Shown here piece after piece: positions 1 through 6,381 of a DNA stretch of 6,436 nt (positions within the stretch are counted from its first letter, which is position 1; each line of letters begins with the position of its first letter). Made by a program: the position numbers and the translations under genes. The stretch is from Anaeromyxobacter sp. (GTDB lineage Bacteria; Myxococcota; Myxococcia; Myxococcales; Anaeromyxobacteraceae): positions 1 through 6,436 of the forward strand of contig JAHWYA010000110.1 in assembly GCA_020028115.1 (NCBI GenBank). Direction: 5' to 3'. A model generated the notes under the pieces. It ran no database searches. It saw nothing but the letters and a program-made list of their open reading frames with translations, and was not told where the DNA came from.

Positions 1-241
1 CGGCCCGGCGCGCCAGCGTCCGGGCCTGGGCGTGCCGCGGCGAGACCGGCGGCGCCTCGTCGCGGCGCTCGAGGGCGGCGGGCGCCTCGCCGGCGTCCTC
101 GTCGGCGGACGGGATCCGCTCGTCCTGGATCGTGATCCGGAGCGGGTCGGCGGCCCGCCGTGCCGCGTACCCCTCGAGGACGAGCACGCCCGCGAGCAGG
201 ACGGCGAGCCCGGTGAGCAGCGGCCAGAGCCGATCGAGCAT
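1..241 (-). CDS. N-terminal part of a membrane-anchored protein, third gene of the UUP1/ATP-grasp operon (cut by window edge)
   Basis: Only the first 80 residues are visible; the gene continues past the left edge. It starts with ATG at 241, although a GTG directly before it (244) is equally possible. Residues about 5-23 (LWPLLTGLAVLLAGVLVLE) form one hydrophobic helix, then a short basic patch (AARRA), so an inner-membrane anchor with the rest in the periplasm is likely. Residues 39-65 are rich in Asp, Glu, Ala and Pro and look like a flexible linker. It begins 8 bases after the stop of the ATP-grasp gene, with no clear Shine-Dalgarno sequence, which suggests translational coupling in one operon. 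In other genomes this gene pair often has a neighbouring RimK/LysX-type (pfam05618) protease. That identity is a guess from context; no catalytic motif is visible here. Confidence 0.7.
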   Translation of the reverse strand, partial: MLDRLWPLLTGLAVLLAGVLVLEGYAARRAADPLRITIQDERIPSADEDAGEAPAALERRDEAPPVSPRHAQARTLARRA

Positions 242-249
242 CACGCGGT

Positions 250-1161
250 TCACGCCGTCCCCTCCGCGCGCGCGATCGCCGGGCCGAGCCCCGCGCCGTT
301 GACGTTCTGGATCTCGAGTCCGGGCCGGACGTTGATCTCGAGCACGAGCGGGCCGCGGTCCCGGTCGACCACCACGTCCACGCCCAGGTACCCGAGCGGC
401 ACGGCGCGCGCGGCGCGGCGCGACACCTCCAGCACCTCCGGCCAGGCAGGGAGCTCGAGGCCGAGGAGCGGCGCGCCCGACTCCGGGTGCCGCTCGATGG
501 CGCGCCCGTGGTGGAGCGCTCGGAAGGTCCGCCCGGTCGCGAGATCCACCGCGATCCCGAGCCCGCCCTGGTGGAGGTTCGCGCGCCCGCCCGACTCCGC
601 GGTGGGCACGCGGATCATCGACATGACCGGGACGGAGCGCAGGGTGATGACGCGGATGTCGCAGAGCCCGTCCGCCCAGAGCGAGGAGAAGAGCGCGTGC
701 GGTACGATGCGCCGCTCCACGAAGGCGCGGTCCTCGAGCTGGTTCGAGTGGACGCCGAAGACGATGTCGGCAAGGTGGCGCCCGAGGGTGACCGGCGAGA
801 GCGGCACGCCGCCGGCGAGCAGCCAGCACGAGCGCCCCGCCTCCCACCCGCCGACCACGAGGATGCCGCCGCCGCCCGAGCCGTTCGCCGGCTTCACCAC
901 GAAGTCCCGCTGGCCGCGGAGCGCCTCGATCGTGGCCGGCACCGCGAACAGGCCGTCGCACACGGCGAGGGTCTCGGGGACCGGGACGCCCGCCGCGACG
1001 AACAGCTCCTTCGCGAGGAGCTTGTCGTCGGCGAGCGGGTAGTCGTTCCGCGCGTTGTTGGGATAGACGAGCGCGAGGTTGCGCCGGTTGATGCCGACCA
1101 CCGCGCCGCGGCGGGCGAGGAGGGCGCGGGCGCGCGCGCGCAGCGCGGAGAGGCCGGTCAC
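250..1161 (-). CDS. RimK-related ATP-grasp ligase (alpha-L-glutamate ligase homolog)
   Basis: A 303-residue cytoplasmic enzyme of the ATP-grasp fold, resembling the family named alpha-L-glutamate ligase homolog (TIGR02291/pfam14397 type). Such enzymes join an amino acid, typically glutamate, to a carboxyl group using ATP; the true acceptor here is unknown. Visible features are the N-terminal family signature GINRRN (23-28), DDKLLAKELF (45-54), the ATP-binding lysine K90 with the glycine-rich loop ANGSGGGGI (92-100), VER (148-150), DIRV (168-171), the loop GGRANLHQGG (191-200), and the metal-binding end LEINVRPGLEIQN (274-286) with E275 and N277. All expected ATP-grasp residues seem intact, so it is probably active. 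The GTG start at 1161 overlaps the TGA of the upstream membrane gene by four bases (GTGA), and the N-terminus then has the length usual for the family. Translation is probably coupled. Confidence 0.9.
   Translation of the reverse strand: MTGLSALRARARALLARRGAVVGINRRNLALVYPNNARNDYPLADDKLLAKELFVAAGVPVPETLAVCDGLFAVPATIEALRGQRDFVVKPANGSGGGGILVVGGWEAGRSCWLLAGGVPLSPVTLGRHLADIVFGVHSNQLEDRAFVERRIVPHALFSSLWADGLCDIRVITLRSVPVMSMIRVPTAESGGRANLHQGGLGIAVDLATGRTFRALHHGRAIERHPESGAPLLGLELPAWPEVLEVSRRAARAVPLGYLGVDVVVDRDRGPLVLEINVRPGLEIQNVNGAGLGPAIARAEGTA
1158..1161 (-). other. GTGA stop/start overlap coupling the membrane and ATP-grasp genes
   Basis: On the minus strand the bases GTGA contain both the GTG start of the ATP-grasp gene (1161-1159) and the TGA stop of the membrane-protein gene (1160-1158). 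The upstream stretch has only a weak purine run (GCGGG), so re-initiation by terminating ribosomes is the likely way the second gene is translated. This is typical of proteins needed in fixed ratio. Confidence 0.8.
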
Positions 1162-2729
1162 GGCGTCACCCGCAGCAGGCCGCGGAACCGTCGGTACTCG
1201 CTGAGCCGCATCCCCACCCAGCGGCCCAGGTAGACGTTCGCGGCGACCACGAGGAACAGCACCTCGGGGAACCCGATCACCAGGACCTGGAGCGCGAGCG
1301 AGTTCATGAGGATGTAGCAGGCGAGCATCACGAGGAGCGTGCCGGCGAGCTCCTTGCCCGCCGCGCGGCCGCCGTGCTCGGTGAGCGACAGGTAGAAGCG
1401 CTCCGCGCAGATCGCGAGCACAGCGATCGGGAACAAGGTCACCCGCGTGAGCGGCGCGATCCCGAGCCGATCGGCGAGCAGGGTGGTGGTGAGCAGCGAG
1501 AACACCACCGCGGCGAGGAGGATGGCGAGGGTGGGCGAGTGGAGCAGCTCGAGCCGCTGCATTCCCCAGCGCACCGCGGCGACGACGGCCACCGTGATCA
1601 CCACCGCGACGACGCCGAACACCGCTCCGGTCTCGCCGGCGGCGGCGGCGAGCAGCGCGGGGAGGAAGGTCCCGAACGTCGGCATCCCCACGACGTTGCG
1701 GAACAGCACGACCACGAGCGCGCCCACCGGCAGCATGAGGATCGTGCGCAGGAGCGAGAAGGGCAGGTTCAGCCGGTCGAAGAGCCCCCACACGTCGACG
1801 AACGTGAAGCTCGCCTTGGCCCGCGGGGAGGGCACGAGGGCGCTGCGCGTCTCGAAGCGATAGTCGAAGTTGATGTCCTTCGTGTGCGTGAACAGGCTCT
1901 CGTCGCCGTAGTACAGGACGAGGTAGCGCTCCGGCAGCTCGGCGAAGTGGCGGTTGAGCGGGCAGAACGGAACCCAGTGGCCGGCCACCCACGCCTCCAC
2001 CCACTGGTGCGAGGTGCGCTTCGCGCCCGGCTGCATGATGAGGCCGCCGACGAGCCGGGCCGGGATGCCGCTCGCGCGCGCCAGCGCCACGAAGAGCCGG
2101 CTCTTGCCGTTGCAGGACGCCTCCCCGAGGCGCAGCGCGGTGAGCGCGTCGGTGGTCCCCTTGAACGGACGCGGGGTGAGCGCGACGGTGAGATCGTAGA
2201 TCTTGCGGAGCCGTTCGAGCAGCGGGCCCTCGGCCGAGCGGATCCGCTCGACGGTCGCGCCGATCTCGGGCGCGTCCACCTGGATGGCCTTCTCCGGGCG
2301 CAGGTAGGCGGCGACCGACGGCGGATAGGACTCGGGGACGGGCAGCTCGGGCGGGATGTCGTACGAGACCCGGCGAGCCAGCACCTTGAACGTGTGACGG
2401 ATCTCCGAGCCGTCGCGCACCTCGGCGCCGGTCCAGGTGGCGACCCGATTCGCCCCCTCCATCGCCTGCGCGAGGTGGAGCCCGGAGGAGACGTCGCGCT
2501 CGTCGCTCACCGTCTGGTGCGCGCCGCTCGTCGGGAGGAAGCTCCGCACCCGGACGTCGCCGCCGTGCCCGTCGAAGGAGAGCGCGTAGGTGAGCTCGTA
2601 TTGCGTGGCCGGGAGGACGTCCGCGAGCGAGTAGCCCAGGCGGGACACCTTGTACGAGACGAGCCCCAGCGCGACCCCGACGAGGGCGGTGATGGTCAGC
2701 GCGACCTTGCCGTGGTGGCTGAGCTGCAT
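1158..2729 (-). CDS. UUP1-type membrane protein: transglutaminase-like domain fused to seven transmembrane helices
   Basis: A 523-residue inner-membrane protein matching the family called inactive transglutaminase fused to 7 transmembrane helices (pfam14400 plus pfam14402). Residues 8-26 are a signal anchor. About 40-310 are predicted periplasmic and include a transglutaminase core at 200-262: GEASCNGKSRLFVALARASG carries C206 and TSHQWVEAW carries H241. The third triad position, normally Asp in the GW-V-P-F-D-P motif, is Cys here (C256 in HWVPFCPLN), consistent with a pseudo-enzyme. Seven hydrophobic segments follow at about 326-345, 350-365, 367-387, 397-418, 426-442, 459-475 and 478-499, ending in a short basic tail. 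The ATG at 2729 directly precedes the anchor. The frame stays open to an ATG at 2876, but those 49 extra residues look non-coding. No strong ribosome site is seen. It heads the operon with the ATP-grasp gene. Function unknown; a sensor or peptide-binding role is conceivable. Confidence 0.9.
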   Translation of the reverse strand: MQLSHHGKVALTITALVGVALGLVSYKVSRLGYSLADVLPATQYELTYALSFDGHGGDVRVRSFLPTSGAHQTVSDERDVSSGLHLAQAMEGANRVATWTGAEVRDGSEIRHTFKVLARRVSYDIPPELPVPESYPPSVAAYLRPEKAIQVDAPEIGATVERIRSAEGPLLERLRKIYDLTVALTPRPFKGTTDALTALRLGEASCNGKSRLFVALARASGIPARLVGGLIMQPGAKRTSHQWVEAWVAGHWVPFCPLNRHFAELPERYLVLYYGDESLFTHTKDINFDYRFETRSALVPSPRAKASFTFVDVWGLFDRLNLPFSLLRTILMLPVGALVVVLFRNVVGMPTFGTFLPALLAAAAGETGAVFGVVAVVITVAVVAAVRWGMQRLELLHSPTLAILLAAVVFSLLTTTLLADRLGIAPLTRVTLFPIAVLAICAERFYLSLTEHGGRAAGKELAGTLLVMLACYILMNSLALQVLVIGFPEVLFLVVAANVYLGRWVGMRLSEYRRFRGLLRVTP

Positions 2730-2826
2730 CGGCGGATGGTACGGCGAACCCCCCCGACGAGCGAAGTGGCCATCGACGGGCCGTTTGAAAAGCGTCCGCT
2801 TGCCTGGATCGGGCGTCCCCGACGGA

Positions 2827-2839
2827 GGGTGCTGCACCC
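2827..2839. repeat. 13-base palindrome, possible operator
   Basis: GGGTGC and GCACCC flank a single central T, giving perfect 6-bp arms. It sits about 90-100 bases upstream of the membrane-protein start, in a position suitable for a regulator of the minus-strand operon, and about 250 bases upstream of the sigma-54-like site. With six GC-rich pairs it could be chance in this composition. Confidence 0.3.
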
Positions 2840-2846
2840 AGCGGAG

Positions 2847-2874
2847 GTCCGCCGACGAGAAGAAGAAGGCGGAC
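2847..2874. repeat. Inverted repeat with 7-bp arms around a purine-rich loop
   Basis: GTCCGCC at 2847-2853 is the exact reverse complement of GGCGGAC at 2868-2874. The 14-base spacer is purine-rich (GACGAGAAGAAGAA on the plus strand). It could be a regulator site for a dimer or a leader hairpin of the minus-strand transcript. No matching family of sites is recognised. Confidence 0.3.
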
Positions 2875-3085
2875 AACGTGCAGCAAAGCAGCAGCGCCAG
2901 AAGTAGCGCCGCGTCGAGCGGGAGGCACCTGGCCGCAAGGTCCTCGTGCCCCCCGCGTGTACGCCCTCACGGGGCCTCCCCACCCAGGCCGCCGTCGCGC
3001 ACCGCGCGGCGGGTACCCTCGTCACCGACCGGCAGGTGCGCGCCGCGACGGCTCCTCGTCATTCCGCGGCCTTGCACCCGGCGCG

Positions 3086-3101
3086 GGGCATGCAACTTGC
3101 C
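3086..3101 (+). promoter_or_regulatory. Candidate sigma-54 (-24/-12) promoter for napAB
   Basis: GGGCATGCAACTTGCC compares with the RpoN consensus TGGCAYRNNNNTTGCW. Ten of the twelve defined positions agree, including the essential GG (3087-3088) and GC (3099-3100) separated by exactly 10 bases. A start about 12 bases after the -12 element, near 3111, would give a leader of roughly 24 bases ending at the napA ribosome site at 3123-3130, a natural spacing. If real, napAB transcription would need an AAA+ enhancer-binding activator. No activator gene is in the window. Inferred from sequence match only. Confidence 0.5.
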
Positions 3102-3122
3102 TCGACGCGCCGGCTCCGGCGC

Positions 3123-3130
3123 GAGGAGGG
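3123..3130 (+). promoter_or_regulatory. Shine-Dalgarno site of napA
   Basis: GAGGAGGG contains a strong AGGAGG core (3124-3129), five bases before the ATG at 3135. It fixes the napA start, because the frame is open further upstream to 2946. The chosen start also places the twin-arginine motif at residues 7-8, as expected for a Tat signal. Confidence 0.85.
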
Positions 3131-3134
3131 ATCC

Positions 3135-5897
3135 ATGGACCCGAAGCTCACCCGCCGCGAGTTCCTCGGGACGACCGCGGTCGCGGCCGCCGCGGCCGCG
3201 CTCCCCGTCTCCGCCACCGTCGCGGGCGCGCCGCCCGAGCGGACGTGGAAGTGGGACAAGGCGCCCTGCCGGTTCTGCGGCGTCGGCTGCGGTGTCCTCG
3301 TCGCGACGGCGAACGGGAAGGTCGTGTCGGTGCGCGGCGATCCGGACAGCCCGGTGAACCGCGGCCTCCTGTGCGCGAAGGGGCTCGCGCTGCCGCAGGT
3401 CCACGCCGCCGCGGACCGGCTCACGACGCCGCTCCTCCGCAAGAAGGGCGGCCGCTTCGACAAGCAGGGCGACTTCGAGCCGGTCTCCTGGAAGGAGGCG
3501 CTCGACGTGATGGCGCGCGAGTGGAAGCGCCACTTCGCGCGGCTCGGCCCGACCGGCGTCGGGATCATGGGGTCGGGCCAGTACACCATCATGGAGGGCT
3601 ACGCCGCGGCGAAGCTCGTGAAGGCGGGCTGGCGCTCGAACAACCTCGACCCGAACGCGCGCCACTGCATGGCCTCCGCGGTCGCCGGGTTCATGCAGAC
3701 GTTCGGGATCGACGAGCCGGCGGGCTGCTACGACGACATCGAGCTCACCGAGACGATCGTGCTCTGGGGCGCGAACATGGCGGAGATGCACCCGATGCTC
3801 TGGGCGCGCATCGAGGCGATGCGGCTCGCGTCCCCGTCCTACCGGATCGTGAACCTCACCACGTACGGCAACGCGTCCTCCGACGTCGCGGACGTGGAGC
3901 TCGTGTTCCGGCCGAACACCGACCTCGCGATCATGAACTACCTCGCCCGCGAGATCGTGACGCGCGGCGCGGTGGACCGCGAGTACGTGGATCGCCACTG
4001 CGTCTTCGCGGCCGGGTGGACCGACATCGGCTACGGGATGCGGCCCGACGAGCGGTACGCGCACCCCGACGAGCTGCCGACGCGCGCCCGCCAGCGCTCG
4101 GTCGTGCTCACGAAGGAGGACGCGGCGCTCCTCGGCGGGAAGCCGGGGGACGTCGTCGAGCAGCGGCACGCGGAGCAGGCCGGGGGGCACTGGCTCGTCT
4201 CGTTCGACGAGTACCGGCGCGCGCTCGAGCCCTACACGCTCGAGGCCGTCGCGCCGCTCGCGAAGGGCGATCCCGACGAGCCGCTCGAGGCCTTCGCGGC
4301 GAAGCTCCGCGGGCTCGCCGACGTGTACTGCGACCGCGCCCGCAAGATCGTCTCGTACTGGACGATGGGGTTCAACCAGCACACCCGCGGGACGTGGGTG
4401 AACGAACAGGCCTACGCGCTCCACCTCCTCACCGGCAAGTACGCGCGGCCCGGCAACGGCGCGTTCTCGCTCACCGGCCAGCCGTCGGCGTGCGGCACCG
4501 CCCGCGAGGTCGGCACCTTCGCGCACCGGCTCCCCGCCGACATGGTGGTCGAGGATCCCCAGCACCGCCACGAGGCGGAGGAGGTCTGGCGCCTCCCCGC
4601 GCGCACCGTGAACCCGAAGATCGGCTTCCACATCACCGAGATGATGCGGGCGCTCGAGGACGGGCGGCTCGGCTGGCTGTGGGTCCAGGTCACGAACCCC
4701 TTCCAGTCCACCGCCAACGCGAACCACTGGATCCAGGCGGCGCGCGCGATGGACGCGTTCGTCGTGGTCTCGGACGTCTACCCGACCTTCTCGGCGAAGT
4801 GCGCCGACCTCATCCTCCCCGCGGCGCTCCACTTCGAGAAGTGGGGCGGGTACGGCAACTCCGAGCGGCGGACGCAGCTCTGGCGGCAGCAGGTCCGGCC
4901 GCCCGGCGAGGCCCGCAGCGACGTGTGGCAGATGATGGAGCTCGCGAAGCGGATCACGCTGCGCGAGGTCTGGGGCGAGCAGAAGGTGCCGGGGCTGAAG
5001 GCGGAGGGGTTCGACGACGGGAAGCTGCCGGACGTCCTCGCCGCGGCGGCCGCGATGGGCTACCGGCCCGATCAGACGCTCTACGAGGTCCTCTACGAGA
5101 CGCGAGAGGCGAAGGGGTTCCGCTGGCCGGATCCGGTCGCGAAGGGCGCGTCGAACGGGACGGTCGAGGCGGCGCGGATCGCGTGGTTCCCCGAGAAGGC
5201 GCTCTTCGAGGAGTACGCCCGGTTCGGCCGCGGCCACGGCCACGACCTCGCGGCGTTCGACGTCTACCTCCGCGACGACGTGCACGGGCTGCGCTGGCCG
5301 GTCGTCGCCGGGAAGGAGACCCGCTGGCGCTTCAACGAGGAGCACGACCCGTACGCCCGCCGCGGGAGCGGCGTCGACTTCTACGGCAAGCAGCTGAAGA
5401 AGCTGCCGGAGGGCACGCTCGCCGGGCCGGGGCAGGGCGAGAAGGTCTCGCTCGAGGGGAAGGCCAAGATCTTCTTCCGGCCGTGGGCGCCGCCGCCGGA
5501 GCCGCCGGACGCGACCTACGATCTCGTGCTCTGCACCGGGCGCGTCCTCGAGCACTGGCACTCGGGCACGATGACGCGGCGCGTCCCGGAGCTCCACGCG
5601 GCGGTGCCGCAGGCGGTCCTCTGGATGCATCCGAAGGACGCCGAGGCGCGCGGCCTCGCGCGCGGCGGCCTCGCCGAGCTCGCGTCGCGCCGCGGGAAGG
5701 TCTACGCCCGCGTCGAGACGACGGGGCGCAACCGGCCGCCGCGCGGCCTCGTGTACCTGCCCTGGTTCGACGAGGGCGTGCTCGTGAACCGCGTGACGCT
5801 CGACGCCACCTGCCCCATCTCGAAGGAGACCGACTTCAAGAAGTGCGCGGTGAAGGTCTCGAAGGCCGACGAGGCCCTCTCCCGGAGGACGCCATGA
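3135..5897 (+). CDS. napA: Periplasmic nitrate reductase catalytic subunit NapA, long form
   Basis: A 920-residue molybdoenzyme reducing nitrate to nitrite in the periplasm, using electrons from NapB. A Tat signal (TRREFLG at 6-12, then an Ala-rich hydrophobic stretch) ends near residue 27-32. C45, C48, C52 and C80 (C-x2-C-x3-C-x27-C) bind one [4Fe-4S] cluster, followed by the conserved K82. [10 protein letters not shown] provides the Mo-ligating C178. NapA signatures follow: [13 protein letters not shown] and [17 protein letters not shown] around 400-460, [17 protein letters not shown] near 546-562, and [16 protein letters not shown] (801-816) opening the C-terminal MGD-binding domain. It is longer than the roughly 830-residue E. 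coli NapA, with extra sequence around 297-355 and before the C-terminal domain, more like the epsilonproteobacterial type. NapB downstream argues against assimilatory NasA. The stop overlaps the napB start. No napD chaperone is in view. Confidence 0.96.
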   Translation: MDPKLTRREFLGTTAVAAAAAALPVSATVAGAPPERTWKWDKAPCRFCGVGCGVLVATANGKVVSVRGDPDSPVNRGLLCAKGLALPQVHAAADRLTTPLLRKKGGRFDKQGDFEPVSWKEALDVMAREWKRHFARLGPTGVGIMGSGQYTIMEGYAAAKLVKAGWRSNNLDPNARHCMASAVAGFMQTFGIDEPAGCYDDIELTETIVLWGANMAEMHPMLWARIEAMRLASPSYRIVNLTTYGNASSDVADVELVFRPNTDLAIMNYLAREIVTRGAVDREYVDRHCVFAAGWTDIGYGMRPDERYAHPDELPTRARQRSVVLTKEDAALLGGKPGDVVEQRHAEQAGGHWLVSFDEYRRALEPYTLEAVAPLAKGDPDEPLEAFAAKLRGLADVYCDRARKIVSYWTMGFNQHTRGTWVNEQAYALHLLTGKYARPGNGAFSLTGQPSACGTAREVGTFAHRLPADMVVEDPQHRHEAEEVWRLPARTVNPKIGFHITEMMRALEDGRLGWLWVQVTNPFQSTANANHWIQAARAMDAFVVVSDVYPTFSAKCADLILPAALHFEKWGGYGNSERRTQLWRQQVRPPGEARSDVWQMMELAKRITLREVWGEQKVPGLKAEGFDDGKLPDVLAAAAAMGYRPDQTLYEVLYETREAKGFRWPDPVAKGASNGTVEAARIAWFPEKALFEEYARFGRGHGHDLAAFDVYLRDDVHGLRWPVVAGKETRWRFNEEHDPYARRGSGVDFYGKQLKKLPEGTLAGPGQGEKVSLEGKAKIFFRPWAPPPEPPDATYDLVLCTGRVLEHWHSGTMTRRVPELHAAVPQAVLWMHPKDAEARGLARGGLAELASRRGKVYARVETTGRNRPPRGLVYLPWFDEGVLVNRVTLDATCPISKETDFKKCAVKVSKADEALSRRTP
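3182..3200. repeat. 19-base GC-only palindrome inside the napA signal-peptide coding region
   Basis: Nine-base arms (3182-3190 and 3192-3200) are exact reverse complements around a single central C. The stretch lies in the Ala-rich part of the Tat signal coding sequence, so runs of GCG and GCC codons probably explain it. A small mRNA hairpin here could slow early translation. Confidence 0.35.
5884..5888 (+). promoter_or_regulatory. Shine-Dalgarno site of napB, inside the napA end
   Basis: GGAGG lies five bases before the ATG at 5894, embedded in the last codons of napA. It supports this ATG over an in-frame GTG at 5843, which has no comparable site. The napA stop (TGA, 5895-5897) overlaps the napB ATG as ATGA, so the two subunits are probably translated coupled. 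Confidence 0.8.
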
Positions 5898-6346
5898 CCC
5901 CCGCCGCCGTCGCCGCCGTCGCCGCCGTCGCCCTCGCCGCCGCGCTCGCGGCGGCGAAGGAGCCCGCCCCCCGGTCCATCCCCGAGCGCCGGATCGGCCT
6001 CGCGAAGGGCGGTCCGGAAGAGGTCCTCGTCCCCGCGCCGGTGAAGGAGAACGACTCCGCCCCGGGGGACCGGCCGGTGCGCCCGCGCGCGTTCCCGGGG
6101 GCTCCGCCGGTGATCCCGCACGGGATCGCGGACTTCCTCCCGATCACCCGGGAGGCGAACGCCTGCGTGGACTGCCACGGGATCGCGGAGAAGCGGAAGG
6201 GCGAGCCGACGCCCATCCCCGCGAGCCACTACGTCGACCAGCGGAACGCGCCGGAGAAGCGGGGCGAGCGGGTGGCGGGGGCGCGCTGGTCGTGCACGGC
6301 GTGCCACCTCCCTCAGCATGAGGTGGCGCCGCTCGTGAAGAACTAA
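5894..6346 (+). CDS. napB: Periplasmic nitrate reductase dihaem cytochrome c subunit NapB
   Basis: A 150-residue periplasmic dihaem cytochrome that passes electrons to NapA; length is normal for the family. Residues 1-21 form an Ala/Val-rich signal peptide, probably cleaved near AAA-K22. Two CxxCH haem sites are present: CVDCH (91-95) and CTACH (134-138). The likely distal haem ligands are H76 in the PPVIPH motif and H112 in SHY, both typical NapB positions, so both haems should be bis-His. The N-terminal region has IGLAKG, where NapB proteins usually resemble each other before the haem core. It overlaps napA by four bases and ends three bases before a strong hairpin. The signal peptide is odd: it has no Lys or Arg before the hydrophobic core. 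Export by Sec and haem attachment by a c-type maturation system would be needed, neither encoded here. Confidence 0.95.
   Translation: MTPAAVAAVAAVALAAALAAAKEPAPRSIPERRIGLAKGGPEEVLVPAPVKENDSAPGDRPVRPRAFPGAPPVIPHGIADFLPITREANACVDCHGIAEKRKGEPTPIPASHYVDQRNAPEKRGERVAGARWSCTACHLPQHEVAPLVKN
5903..5929 (+). repeat. Three tandem copies of a 9-base unit in the napB signal sequence
   Basis: GCCGCCGTC is repeated exactly three times in frame, encoding Ala-Ala-Val three times (residues 4-12). A change in copy number would keep the frame and only lengthen or shorten the hydrophobic core of the signal peptide. It may be a slippage product. Confidence 0.7.
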
Positions 6347-6349
6347 CAC

Positions 6350-6381
6350 CGTCGCGTTGCGCCTTCGGGCGCAACGCGACG
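6350..6381 (+). terminator. Strong hairpin after napB with a UUCG tetraloop
   Basis: The arms 6350-6363 and 6368-6381 are perfectly complementary over 14 bp, closed by the exceptionally stable C(UUCG)G tetraloop at 6364-6367. It starts three bases after the napB TAA. No T-run follows (GCGGGAGACC comes next), so it is not a classical intrinsic terminator. In GC-rich bacteria such stems may still end transcription, mark an mRNA 3' end after processing, or protect the napAB message from exonucleases. The stem is symmetric, so it could also act on a convergent transcript from the right. Confidence 0.7.

Larger units (their letters stand above)
2730..3134. other. Divergent intergenic region between the UUP1 operon and napAB
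   Basis: About 405 bases with no convincing gene. Open frames cross it on both strands, but they lack family-like sequence and are what GC-rich DNA gives by chance. It must carry the promoters for both operons. Visible contents are two short inverted repeats on the left half (2827-2839 and 2847-2874), a slightly AT-richer patch around 2782-2793, a sigma-54-like site at 3086-3101, and the napA ribosome site. No clear sigma-70 promoter, FNR-type palindrome or tRNA was found. Confidence 0.7.

Noticed and set aside
32..1233. Long plus-strand open frames opposite the ATP-grasp gene
   Set aside because: They are composition-driven shadows rich in Arg, Pro, Ala and Ser with no recognisable domain; the opposite strand carries clear ATP-grasp motifs.
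2730..2876. An upstream ATG (2876) that would extend the UUP1 protein by 49 residues
   Set aside because: The extra residues are not family-like, and the ATG at 2729 places the signal anchor at the N-terminus as expected.
1374..2906. A 510-codon plus-strand open frame opposite the membrane gene
   Set aside because: It is dominated by Arg, Glu, Gly and His, typical of antisense frames in GC-rich DNA, and the minus strand encodes a well-formed transglutaminase/7-TM protein.
2924..2950. GGCAC...GTGCC inverted repeat in the intergenic region
   Set aside because: Five-base arms around a 17-base spacer are too weak to call in GC-rich DNA.
3023..3038. CACC-N8-GGTG as an NtrC-type enhancer site
   Set aside because: Four-base arms with the wrong spacing are expected by chance in this composition.
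3072..3095. TTGCA...TGCAA inverted repeat as an FNR/CRP-like site
   Set aside because: The 14-base spacer and sequence do not fit FNR (TTGAT-N4-ATCAA) or CRP sites, and the arms are only 5 bp.
3072..3100. TTGCAC as a sigma-70 -35 box for napA
   Set aside because: No acceptable -10 hexamer lies at 16-18 bases; the overlapping sigma-54 match is much better.
2967..5630. An 887-codon minus-strand open frame opposite napA
   Set aside because: It is low-complexity, Arg/Val/Glu-rich and without motifs, while napA on the plus strand is unmistakable.
2957..5893. The napB frame open far upstream through napA, suggesting a very large fusion
   Set aside because: The upstream part is Arg/Gly/Ala-rich shadow of napA; NapB starts at the ATG at 5894 with its own ribosome site and signal peptide.
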